A stretch of 64,000 nucleotides of DNA from Mariniblastus fucicola. GTDB taxonomy: Bacteria; Planctomycetota; Planctomycetia; Pirellulales; Pirellulaceae. Positions within the stretch are counted from its first letter, which is position 1, and every line of letters starts with the position of its first letter. The DNA lies in NCBI RefSeq assembly GCF_008087665.1, contig NZ_CP042912.1, forward strand, positions 1,550,001 to 1,614,000, in the 5' to 3' direction. Below the pieces are notes generated by a model. It made no database searches and was not told the origin of the DNA. It saw only the letters and a program-made list of their open reading frames with translations. A program made the position numbers and the translations under genes. Positions 54,239 through 62,657 of this stretch are shown one piece after another.

Positions 54239-55840
54239 TCACATCATCATCAGAAGCATGAACGTCGTAACGGTTCCGTTGTTGATCGCGTGCATGACCA
54301 TCGGCGCGATCAGCGAATCTCTCCATTCCCGCGCCAGCGAAAAGCTGATCGCCAACGCCGTCAGAAGCGGAATCGCAACGAATCCTTGTGGGTGAATCGC
54401 TGCGAAGATCAAGCCATTGAACACGGCAGAAAAAATCACGCTGCCCCACCGAGCCCAGTCGCCGCTAAGTTCTCTCAAGTGCCGATAGAGCACGCCGCGA
54501 AACATCGTTTCTTCGACAATCGGAGCCGCAACGCATGCCATCACCACGACGTAAATAATGTTCCACCATTGCCCGCCGGCAAAGATGTCCTGGATCGGAT
54601 GGCCAGCAGCGGCGCCTGTTCCAAAGGGCTTCGGCTCGGTCATCAGACTCGCAACCAGCGTCAACAACAGCACGCAGAACAATCCCAGCAACATCAATGG
54701 CGTTCCAGCGATGTAGTTCAGCGGGCTGACCAACAGGTCGACAAATCCGCCTTTGCCTTTCCAGCCAATGTCGCTGCAAACCTGCTTGAATGAGATCCCT
54801 CGCAGTACGGGATAGACCAGCACGATCAGCGAGCCAAAAAAGAAGCCGATTGAGATCAGCATGTCCGCGTTGCCCGTTAGCTCGATGCCGGAAAACTGGA
54901 TAGCCAACGCCGTAAGCTGTGGTCCGACGAAAAAGAAAACCATCCACAACGCAAACGTTTCGATGTAGATGTTCAGCGAACTTCCCCTGGTTTGAAACTT
55001 CGGCGTCAGTCGACGGGTCGCAAACAGGACGGAGTACACGGCTGCCATCGCGACACCAGCCATCAGTGTCAGCAACACCAACGCCATGAATCCCATCATC
55101 AAGCCCATCGACCATGTCGCGTCCGACAACAGCTCCTTGCGCGTTTCAGTATTGCGAGTCCCTTCCGGTACCAGTGCCAGTTCTCCGATCCAGCCAAGTT
55201 TTGCTTTCAGGAAATCCCGATCCTCGTCGGAAACCGCAGCCGGATCGAAATCGTTCTGCTGGTAACTTTCCAGCAGCGTCGCAACGATGTTTCGCAGCCG
55301 AGTCTGATCATCGCTCAACTCAAAGTCGGCATCTGCGGCTGCTTCATCGAGTTCAATCAGCTTCTGAGTGGCTTCGTCGGGCCCGAAATTTTCATTCACC
55401 AGCAACACATAGCACAAACGTTGCTCGTAGGTTCCGTCGTTGAGTGCCTCAGGAATTGCCGCTCCGGAAGGCTTCTTTTTCGCGTCGTCGCGATCGGTGT
55501 CCTTCTCTTCATCGTCCGTTGTCGATGCTGTAGCTGTGCTGCTTCCGCCACCGGTGAAACTCTTTTGGCCAACAAGCGTTCGGCCTTGAAGTTGGACGGG
55601 GAACAGGTCAGAAGCCGTTGCTTCAGTCCGGGTTTCTTCCGATGAACGCGAGAAAGCCGTCAGCGTGATCATGGCCGTCATGACGATCGCCACCGTCAGC
55701 CACGCCAGCTTTCCGCCGAGAGAAAGGGACTCGTGATGGACGGGTTCTTCGCTGGGGTCGTGGTCCGAGATGACGTCGGGTGTCGCAAACGGGCTGACTG
55801 GTTCAACGGGTTCGTTTTCAGGTTCCACTTTATCAGCCAC
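54239..55840 (-). CDS. CPBP-family intramembrane metalloprotease with long N-terminal region
   Basis: 533 residues, starting at GTG. A cytoplasmic acidic tail and one helix (about 27-47) are followed by a soluble region with an acidic stretch (TTDDEEKDTDRDD) and then about eight helices. The CPBP (CAAX protease and bacteriocin-processing) motif is in the last third: VEETMFRGVLYRHLRE with the two Glu, IHPQGFVAIPLL with the His, and MHAINNGTV with the second His. These metal ligands are complete. Such proteins process membrane-bound peptides. The family usually has 200-300 residues, so the N-terminal half is extra. Confidence 0.9.
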   Translation of the reverse strand: MADKVEPENEPVEPVSPFATPDVISDHDPSEEPVHHESLSLGGKLAWLTVAIVMTAMITLTAFSRSSEETRTEATASDLFPVQLQGRTLVGQKSFTGGGSSTATASTTDDEEKDTDRDDAKKKPSGAAIPEALNDGTYEQRLCYVLLVNENFGPDEATQKLIELDEAAADADFELSDDQTRLRNIVATLLESYQQNDFDPAAVSDEDRDFLKAKLGWIGELALVPEGTRNTETRKELLSDATWSMGLMMGFMALVLLTLMAGVAMAAVYSVLFATRRLTPKFQTRGSSLNIYIETFALWMVFFFVGPQLTALAIQFSGIELTGNADMLISIGFFFGSLIVLVYPVLRGISFKQVCSDIGWKGKGGFVDLLVSPLNYIAGTPLMLLGLFCVLLLTLVASLMTEPKPFGTGAAAGHPIQDIFAGGQWWNIIYVVVMACVAAPIVEETMFRGVLYRHLRELSGDWARWGSVIFSAVFNGLIFAAIHPQGFVAIPLLTALAISFSLAREWRDSLIAPMVMHAINNGTVTTFMLLMMM

Positions 55841-55964
55841 TAATTTTGCTCACTACAGAATCGAATGTCACATTGTATCTTGACGGTCGGAATATCAACC
55901 CGAACCCTCTGGAAGCCGCGGCAATTGGAGCGAAATCTGGCCGCAACGCTGCGGGTTGTACAGT

Positions 55965-57131
55965 CTATTGACCGTTCGCCGTCAGGCTGGCCAACGCGAC
56001 AATTGCGAAAGAGGTCGCAATCAGAGGGTCATTTTCCCGCATGAGAGACGATTCGTTTTGGAAACGTCCATTGTCTTGGGCGTCCGCGGCGACGGACAGC
56101 AAAACTTCATCAGCGAGCGAACGTTGCCATTGCACATCCACGACCGAAGCATCCGAATTGCATGCCTTTACGACTCTCGCGAGAGACTGCCAATGGTAGA
56201 AACGCAGCGCCTTCGGCCAACCGCCGTTTTCCGTTTTGTCAAATCCCGCGACTTCGTTCGCTCGAGCGTTCAATTCGATCCACTTCAACGCTGACTTGAA
56301 AGCTTCACTGTCTGACTGCCCGGCAAAATGCAAAGCCAACAGACCGTCGCAAGTCGCCGAAGCATAGGCGTTTGGTTTTCCGTCTTCGGTTGTCGATTTG
56401 TTCAACGCGGATCCGGGCTGAGCCGAAAAATGAAAGCCGCCGTCGTCGCCGGTCGCATGCAGTCGCTGCAGCCAATCAATCGCGCGCTGTCTTGATTCTC
56501 TCACGCGTTCGACGGTCATGTTGTCGAGCGAAGAATTTGGTTCTGGTTGCACCGGAACGTAACAGGCAAATGCCTCTAAAACGAAACTGGCCATCGAAAC
56601 GTTGGTGCCCGAAGTCTTGCCAGCCATCACGTCAGGACCGATCACATCCCAACCTCCGTAGTTCGGGTTCGCCGGTTCGAAGCCACGACTTTCGACGCAT
56701 TGCGATCGAATCAGAAAGTCCAGCAACGCATCGACCAGTTCGGCGTCAAGTTCGCGGTTGAGTCGCTTTGCGGCGATCAGAAACAGGGCGGTGCAGTAAA
56801 CGGGATGGTCCAGAGATCCGTCCGGGTTCGCAACACGTTTTCGGGTTTGCGTTCCGGGCATGAGAAAGTCGAAAGCTTTCTCAATCGAATCCGGATGCCT
56901 GTTTTGGCTTTCTTCTGGCGTTTTCGATAACGCGTAGAGCACCAACGAAGTCATCGCGGCGCCCTGCTTCATCGCCCCGTAATGCTTACTTTTGAAGGCG
57001 CCCGATTCGTCCTGCTGAGCCACCAGCCAGTCGACGGCATCGTTGAGCGTATCTTTTTCGTCACCGTGTGCCGCCGTGAACATCGTTGCGGAAATCACGA
57101 TGGCCATGAGCGTGCGAAAGAGTAATTTCAT
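55965..57131 (-). CDS. Secreted alpha/alpha-toroid (squalene-cyclase-like) protein
   Basis: 388 residues. A Sec signal peptide (1-23) is followed by repeats of the toroid pattern: AVDWLVAQQDESGAFKSKHYG, AFDFLMPGTQTRKRV, ALLDFLIRSQCVESRG, AIDWLQRLHATGDDGGFHFSA. No aspartate-rich cyclase or prenyltransferase motif is visible, so a binding or structural role is as likely as catalysis. It starts three bases after the stop codon of the similar gene that precedes it in the operon. Distant paralogue of the protein at 47422. Confidence 0.82.
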   Translation of the reverse strand: MKLLFRTLMAIVISATMFTAAHGDEKDTLNDAVDWLVAQQDESGAFKSKHYGAMKQGAAMTSLVLYALSKTPEESQNRHPDSIEKAFDFLMPGTQTRKRVANPDGSLDHPVYCTALFLIAAKRLNRELDAELVDALLDFLIRSQCVESRGFEPANPNYGGWDVIGPDVMAGKTSGTNVSMASFVLEAFACYVPVQPEPNSSLDNMTVERVRESRQRAIDWLQRLHATGDDGGFHFSAQPGSALNKSTTEDGKPNAYASATCDGLLALHFAGQSDSEAFKSALKWIELNARANEVAGFDKTENGGWPKALRFYHWQSLARVVKACNSDASVVDVQWQRSLADEVLLSVAADAQDNGRFQNESSLMRENDPLIATSFAIVALASLTANGQ

Positions 57132-57134
57132 CGG

Positions 57135-58220
57135 CTACTTTTGCGAGATAGGCAGATAGCGATTCGGCGCTGACAAAACCAGGCACGCCGCCGCTGTGCA
57201 GAAAGTTCGGCTGGTGATGCAGTGATGACCGGTCCAGCAGCCGTCGTCGTTTTGGACGTCCAGCATTTTGTCGCGGACTTTCGGGAACCACGTCGCCCAG
57301 TCGTTTCCTTCCTTTTGCAGCATCGTTTCGGTGATCAGATGGAATGCCAGAAACTCTTCGCCGCCGGCCTGATTGAACGCAGTATTGTCGCGAGTGACAA
57401 GCTCTAAAACGTCTGCAAACGCTCGCTTGGAAATCGCTTCCTCTTCTTTGCCCATCGCGCAGAGCACGCGGATCCCGGTGGCGTTTTTGTACAGTGAGTG
57501 CATCCAGTGCTGTTGTTTTTGGCCCAGCGAACCTTTCATCTGCTGCATCAGATGGTCCGCAGTTTTCTCAGGCGAACCGCCGACGCGAAAGCCAGCGAAA
57601 TGAGCGGATCGTAAACTGGTCCAACCCATCACCGTGCCGAGGGTCGGAGCCCACGATTCCTGGCCCCAATCGCCACGCGGACTTTGCGCTTTGACAACCG
57701 TCTCGACAAGCTTCGCAACCGCTTCGCGTGTTTTCTTGTGAATGCCAATCTCGCCACAAACCTGGCTGAGGAATAGCAGCGCGAAAAATGTATGAGCCTG
57801 CGAGCCGATTTTGTTTTGAAGCTGCGTCCCTGACTTGGAAGTAATATTTCCGTTGGGCATCGCTTCGACGCAGCCAATCAGATAGTTCACGATCCGTCGC
57901 AGGTGAGTTTTGTTGGGGCCCTGGCTGGGAGTGCTGCCGTCGGCCAGCAACGCCAGCCCGACCATCGCCGAACAGCCAATGTCGTCCGGTTGAGAAACAT
58001 CCGCACCGTGGCCTCCTCGACGCCCTTCGGTTCGCTTGAGCCATTCCAGTCCGCGACGAACTGACTCGATCGACTTGCTGGTCAACTCTAGCTGAACCGG
58101 TGCCTTTTCGTCCTCGCGATCGGACACCGAACTCCAGGCTTTGGCTTGGAACAGGCCAAGCGTGGGGACTGCCATCAGCGGCATTCCGCTGGCTATAAAT
58201 CGGCGACGGGAAAACTTCAT
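57135..58220 (-). CDS. Alpha/alpha-toroid protein with Tat-type signal
   Basis: 361 residues from the ATG at 58220, which begins the twin-arginine signal KFSRRRFIASG followed by a hydrophobic stretch and a cut near AKAWSS. Toroid repeats follow: RRGLEWLKRTEGRRGGHGADVSQPDD, IVNYLIGCVEAMPNGN, RGDWGQESWAPTLGTVMGW. First gene of a two-gene operon with the protein at 55965. The different export signals (Tat here, Sec there) are notable for a related pair. Function unknown. Confidence 0.82.
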   Translation of the reverse strand: MKFSRRRFIASGMPLMAVPTLGLFQAKAWSSVSDREDEKAPVQLELTSKSIESVRRGLEWLKRTEGRRGGHGADVSQPDDIGCSAMVGLALLADGSTPSQGPNKTHLRRIVNYLIGCVEAMPNGNITSKSGTQLQNKIGSQAHTFFALLFLSQVCGEIGIHKKTREAVAKLVETVVKAQSPRGDWGQESWAPTLGTVMGWTSLRSAHFAGFRVGGSPEKTADHLMQQMKGSLGQKQQHWMHSLYKNATGIRVLCAMGKEEEAISKRAFADVLELVTRDNTAFNQAGGEEFLAFHLITETMLQKEGNDWATWFPKVRDKMLDVQNDDGCWTGHHCITSRTFCTAAACLVLSAPNRYLPISQK

Positions 58221-58512
58221 CTCGAACTCCGCAATTCGCACTCGGATTCAGTGACTGCTGTGCCGATCATTATGAAGCTGTTCTGTCGCTGCGTCAAATA
58301 TTCAGCACAATCAACTGACATCAGTTGTTGCCAGCGACTCATTGCGGTTGGTCTTTAAGAGTGGCAACACGGTTTTCCCGGTGTGCAATAGGTCCGCGGT
58401 AGGCTGGACCAGCACCGTTGGCGTTACGTTACGGCAGAACCTCGTGCCACGTTCAGGCAGATTTGTGACAGCAACAGTCGACAACTCGAACGAATTTTCA
58501 GCGCCCAGCCAA

Positions 58513-59229
58513 ATGGATTGGACGAATGTCCGCGAAGTTTACCGCAAACTTCAGGACGATTTTCATCTGCTGACTGAGCCGTTCGGCATCTTTGTGCCCG
58601 ACGATCGCAATCTCGATCTTTCTCAGTTGATCGGCGCAATTGATGTCGTTGACCGCGAACTTGATCGGATCGAGGCTGCAAGCGATCGCGAAACGTTCAT
58701 CTCAAACGTGCTTCGATACTTGCGTGGGACGTCATCGGATTTGGTTGTGGAAGGGTCCGAAGAACTGTTTGAGCGAATGGCGATTCTTCGGGAGGCGATT
58801 CAGCGTCTGGAAATCCGGACTGAGTTTTGCGACACGATCCGACGCATCGTTGATCACGGCGAGGCCAAGCGTCTGGCAATGACGAACGACGAGATGATTC
58901 ACCATCTTGTCGAAGAGTGGCGGTTGACTGGAGTGCTGCCGGTTCTGTTTTTGCGAGAGTTAAGCACGCCGGAGTTTGAGAAGTTTTTCTATCTGTGTTG
59001 CGCGACGATGCCGGCGATCGATATGTTGCAGGACGCAAGGATGGACTACCGCAGCGGTCAGATTACGATCCGCCCTACGGTCTGGTTGCATTTGAAGCTG
59101 CTAAGAGTTTGCTGCGCTCCGTTGCCAAAGTTGCTGTTTCTGTTTCCGGCGCCGCTGACGCTGATGCGTTACGCGTTGTCGTTTGTGTGGCAAGGTATCC
59201 GTGGCGCCACCAATTCGTACGCAACCTAG
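58513..59229 (+). CDS. Conserved-looking protein of unknown function
   Basis: 238 residues from the ATG at 58513; GTG starts at 58465 and further upstream are possible and the start is uncertain. The sequence is helical with alternating charges (DVVDRELDRIEAASDRETF, AILREAIQRLEIRTEFCDTIRRIVDHGEA) and a hydrophobic C-terminus (LPKLLFLFPAPLTLMRYALSFVWQGI). Three or four cysteines occur in the last 70 residues. No family recognised. It is convergent with the HAF-repeat gene, 25 bases apart. Confidence 0.6.
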   Translation: MDWTNVREVYRKLQDDFHLLTEPFGIFVPDDRNLDLSQLIGAIDVVDRELDRIEAASDRETFISNVLRYLRGTSSDLVVEGSEELFERMAILREAIQRLEIRTEFCDTIRRIVDHGEAKRLAMTNDEMIHHLVEEWRLTGVLPVLFLRELSTPEFEKFFYLCCATMPAIDMLQDARMDYRSGQITIRPTVWLHLKLLRVCCAPLPKLLFLFPAPLTLMRYALSFVWQGIRGATNSYAT

Positions 59230-59254
59230 CTCAGGCGGCATTGTCGGACGGATT

Positions 59255-60367
59255 TCACCTAAGCCGTCGGCGTCGTGAAGCTAACCCAAGCAAGCCGCAC
59301 ACTAACAGGCTTAAACAGCCAGGTTCCGGCACGGCAGTCAGGCCGACTTCAATATAGGCACCCGAAAAGGTGACAAAACGCATTGTGTTCGTGGCAGAAT
59401 CCCAATTTGCTCCTGAGGGGATAAGTTCGCTGTCAAAACCAAGAGATGAATCTTGCGCGATGAGCCAATCGTTGAACCCTGTGGCTGTTCCTGAAGTTGG
59501 GTCGTAGATGAAACCAAATGATCCTACGCCAGGTTCGAACCCAGTACCGATTGCAAATCCGTTATCCGTCAACTCTGTGACGGCGCCCTGTACTGGTTCG
59601 TTGTTTTCATCCAGCAAGATCGTCGGGATCCAATTGTCACCATTCCAAATCACAGCGCGACCAAAGGAGTCGAAATTTCGAACGGACCCGCCGATGGCAG
59701 TACCGTCGGGAGAAATCGCGAACGCGTCCGAAGTATCGAACGATTCAGCCAGCATTGTCACGGTGGGACCGCCGTCCCATACTGCAGCCCCTCCAACTGC
59801 GTTGCCGACGGCAAGTTCTCCGTTAGCGCTAACGTCTACAAATGAATTGGACGAAAAAGATGACGTACCTACAAAGCCTGACTCTGCATCCCATTTGGTC
59901 AACCAGTTGGTAAACTGTCCGACGACACCTCCGCTCCACGCTCCCAAGGCTTGAGAGCCAAGTCCAGCGTTGTCGTCTGGTCTTCCGATCGCGACGACGT
60001 TCGAAAGGTCTGTCGACAACCAGGTCAATCCTTGATTGATTGAATCGACGTCCTTTACGTGCCCGGACAAACGACTTCCATCGGTAGAGACTCCGGTGAG
60101 CACAAGATTTGTCGTTGCAGCCGACAGGCTCGCTGGTGCCGTGTAATCAAAACCGTCCCGGTTTGAATTAAGTGTCGCCACTTCATAAGTCCTGGTGTCA
60201 AACGGACCACTGTACGAGATGATCGTCGACTCACCTGTCACAGGGTTGTAACCGAGGTCGTTAAACGAAATTCCTTCTGCTGCTTGAATAATAGTAACCT
60301 GCGCCTCGGCTGGGCAGCAAAGTGACAGGCAAAGCAGAACACAAAAGCATCCAAAACGAAATTGCAT
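59255..60367 (-). CDS. PEP-CTERM protein with HAF-like beta-propeller repeats
   Basis: 370 residues. A signal peptide (1-22, ending PAEAQV) leads to blades with the HAF pattern A.. .SPDGTAIGGS and AVIWNGDNW: five or six copies between about 30 and 330 (for example SFDTSDAFAISPDGTAIGG). The C-terminal sorting signal VPEPGCLSLLVCGLLGLA followed by SRRRRLR marks it as exosortase substrate. Second PEP-CTERM protein in the window. No exosortase nearby. Confidence 0.9.
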   Translation of the reverse strand: MQFRFGCFCVLLCLSLCCPAEAQVTIIQAAEGISFNDLGYNPVTGESTIISYSGPFDTRTYEVATLNSNRDGFDYTAPASLSAATTNLVLTGVSTDGSRLSGHVKDVDSINQGLTWLSTDLSNVVAIGRPDDNAGLGSQALGAWSGGVVGQFTNWLTKWDAESGFVGTSSFSSNSFVDVSANGELAVGNAVGGAAVWDGGPTVTMLAESFDTSDAFAISPDGTAIGGSVRNFDSFGRAVIWNGDNWIPTILLDENNEPVQGAVTELTDNGFAIGTGFEPGVGSFGFIYDPTSGTATGFNDWLIAQDSSLGFDSELIPSGANWDSATNTMRFVTFSGAYIEVGLTAVPEPGCLSLLVCGLLGLASRRRRLR

Positions 60368-60554
60368 AGTTGAAACGTCAAAAAGTGTAGAGCCATTCAG
60401 TCAGCGACTGGTGATGTTCAATAATAACTTTACATAAAAACTATCAGGAAGCTATACGAATTACATCAATCAGCAGGCCGTGAGAAAACTGATCCTGACC
60501 CATCGATGCGCGTGAGTTCCATTTGCCAGCACGAGAACAGGCAAAAAGGCGATC

Positions 60555-60568
60555 GCCATGCCGATGGC
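60555..60568 (-). terminator. Possible mtnA terminator
   Basis: On the minus strand GCCAT-CGGC-ATGGC is followed after six bases by a run of five T residues. It lies 35 bases after the mtnA stop codon. The short stem makes this uncertain. The 235-base gap up to the HAF gene otherwise shows nothing. Confidence 0.35.
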
Positions 60569-60602
60569 CTAGAACTGGTGCTGGCCTTATTGGCATGCCT
60601 GA

Positions 60603-61655
60603 CTAGCCAATCATCGCGACGACGTTTTCTTTCGTCACCGGATCGATGACACCGTTTTCAGTAATAATGGCTGCGATGTATTTCGCTGGTGTCACGTCGA
60701 AAGCCGGGTTGTAAACTTCAACGCCGTCTGGTGCCGTTTGCTTGCCAAAGCCGTTAGTGATCTCAATCGCAGCACGTTGCTCGATCGGAATCTCGTCGCC
60801 CGAATCGATCGCCAGATCGAACGTGCTGCTTGGGGCGGCAATATAGAACGGGATGCCGTGAGCTTTCGCCAGGACAGCGATCGAATACGTTCCGATCTTG
60901 TTTGCTGAATCCCCGTTGGCCGCGATTCGGTCAGCTCCAGTGACGACCGCCTGGACTTTGCCCTCACGCATCACCTGAGCCGCCATCGAATCGCAAATCA
61001 ACGTGGCCTTGATGTCACGCTGCATCAGCTCCCAAGCCGTCAAGCGTGCACCTTGCAGCAACGGGCGAGTCTCATCGACGAACACATGCAAGTTGTGGCC
61101 TTGATCCTGTGCCGTAAAGAAAACACTGAGTGCCGTTCCGTATTCGGCTGTCGCCAATCCGCCAGCATTGCAGTGAGTCAGAACTCCGCTGACGTTTTCG
61201 AGCAGTCCGGCTCCGAAACGCCCGATCGAATGGCACATCTCCCGATCTTCAGCATGGATAGCTTTTGCCTCGTCCAGTAATTTGGCTCGCATATCGGCCG
61301 CAGAAAGCGAACTGTTGTCCGCAACGAGCTTGCGCAATCGGTCCAATGCCCAGAACAGATTCACAGCCGTCGGACGGCTGGTCGCAAGATAATCGGCGAC
61401 TTCTGCAAATCGATCGTCGAAAGCAGCGCGATCTGAATCATCAACCGTTTGCATGCCAACAACGACACCGTACGATGCGGCAATGCCAATCGCAGGAGCA
61501 CCTCGAACGCGAAGCATCTTGATCGCTTCCCAGACGGTTTCCGCGTCGCGGCAGTCAATCCGAGTCAACTCGACGGGCAGCAGTGTTTGGTCGATCAAAC
61601 AAAGATATCCATCGGTGTCACCAATCCATTCAATTGTTTCTGGGCGATTAGCCAT
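60603..61655 (-). CDS. mtnA: S-methyl-5-thioribose-1-phosphate isomerase
   Basis: 350 residues, the family length. MtnA isomerises methylthioribose 1-phosphate in the methionine salvage pathway. Conserved parts: LRVRGAPAIGIAASYG, VLTHCNAGGLATAEYGTAL with the catalytic Cys, ETRPLLQGARLTAWEL, VTGADRIAANGDSANKIGTYSIAVLAKAHGIPFYIAAPSSTFD with the catalytic Asp, and NPAFDVTPAKYIAAIITENGV. No other salvage gene is close. It diverges from the unknown gene at 61753. Confidence 0.95.
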   Translation of the reverse strand: MANRPETIEWIGDTDGYLCLIDQTLLPVELTRIDCRDAETVWEAIKMLRVRGAPAIGIAASYGVVVGMQTVDDSDRAAFDDRFAEVADYLATSRPTAVNLFWALDRLRKLVADNSSLSAADMRAKLLDEAKAIHAEDREMCHSIGRFGAGLLENVSGVLTHCNAGGLATAEYGTALSVFFTAQDQGHNLHVFVDETRPLLQGARLTAWELMQRDIKATLICDSMAAQVMREGKVQAVVTGADRIAANGDSANKIGTYSIAVLAKAHGIPFYIAAPSSTFDLAIDSGDEIPIEQRAAIEITNGFGKQTAPDGVEVYNPAFDVTPAKYIAAIITENGVIDPVTKENVVAMIG

Positions 61656-61752
61656 CCGGTACTCGAGTCTTTTTGGGTCTTTACAATAGGTTGTCCGAAG
61701 ACGGCATTGTAGTGAAAGTTAGATCAAGGCGAAGGCGGCGAAAAAACGACGT

Positions 61753-62619
61753 ATGCAATTCTACAAATATTGGGCTCGTGCGACGGCCAGCACGTATACG
61801 CCACGCGACGAAACTGTTTTTAGATCGGCCACCGGTTATTCGAATCGCAGTATCGAAGAAGCATTTCGCATGGCCGAACAGCGTGCCGAGCAAATGTCCA
61901 AGCACTGGGCAGACGCCAATCGGTCCGAATACTACGGAGTCGGCATCGGTGAACGACCGATTCGCGAAGCCGTCATCGAGCAGTTTTCCGATGGCGATCA
62001 AACAGACCCCTACGCGATCATTTCGCGGAACTCCTACGGCGTTCTGGTGCTCAACGTGACCGATGTGCTGTTCGCAGACGTCGATCTTCCGACACGTTTG
62101 CCCAAGAAAAGTCTGGTCGGCTCAATCCTGAACATGTTGGGAATTGAAAAACCGGAGCCGACGTTTGAACAGCGGCTCGTGGAAAAGATAAAGCGTTTGG
62201 TCGCGACCGATCCAACGCTTGGGCTTCGTGTATATCGAACCGCGATGGGATACCGGATTGCGGTCACGTCGCGACGGATTCCTTCCAGTGAAGCCAAGGC
62301 CAAAGAAGTTTTGAAATGGCTCGGGTCGGACAAGCTTTACGTCAGCCTGTGCTATTCCCAGGACTGCTATCGGGCTCGTTTGACGCCCAAACCCTGGCGG
62401 TGCGGAATGAGAAATTTGCTGATTCGGTTTCCGTATGAGAGCAAGGAAGTCGAGGCTCAGTTTGAAAACTGGAAACGCGAATACGAATCCGTTTCCTCAC
62501 GGTTCGCGACCTGTGTGCTGGTCGGCGAATTCGGATCGGACCGCGTTGATCCGAGAGTCGAGTCGGTTTTGAAGTTGCATGACCATTTCGTTTTGAACGA
62601 TAGCAAACCGCTTGCGTGA
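61753..62619 (+). CDS. Conserved protein of unknown function
   Basis: 288 residues. The N-terminus has a helix rich in Arg/Glu (YSNRSIEEAFRMAEQRAEQMSKHWADANR). The second half contains two blocks that read as conserved: LGLRVYRTAMGYRIAVTSRRIP and YVSLCYSQDCYRARLTPKPWRCGM. I recall similar blocks in unannotated bacterial proteins but cannot name a family, and the function is unknown. Two cysteines flank the RARLTPKPWR segment. It sits between mtnA and the antiporter gene; the antiporter is convergent, 38 bases away. Confidence 0.7.
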   Translation: MQFYKYWARATASTYTPRDETVFRSATGYSNRSIEEAFRMAEQRAEQMSKHWADANRSEYYGVGIGERPIREAVIEQFSDGDQTDPYAIISRNSYGVLVLNVTDVLFADVDLPTRLPKKSLVGSILNMLGIEKPEPTFEQRLVEKIKRLVATDPTLGLRVYRTAMGYRIAVTSRRIPSSEAKAKEVLKWLGSDKLYVSLCYSQDCYRARLTPKPWRCGMRNLLIRFPYESKEVEAQFENWKREYESVSSRFATCVLVGEFGSDRVDPRVESVLKLHDHFVLNDSKPLA

Positions 62620-62657
62620 GTCGCGCGACGTGAACGTCAAAATCGCGTCTCGAATCT

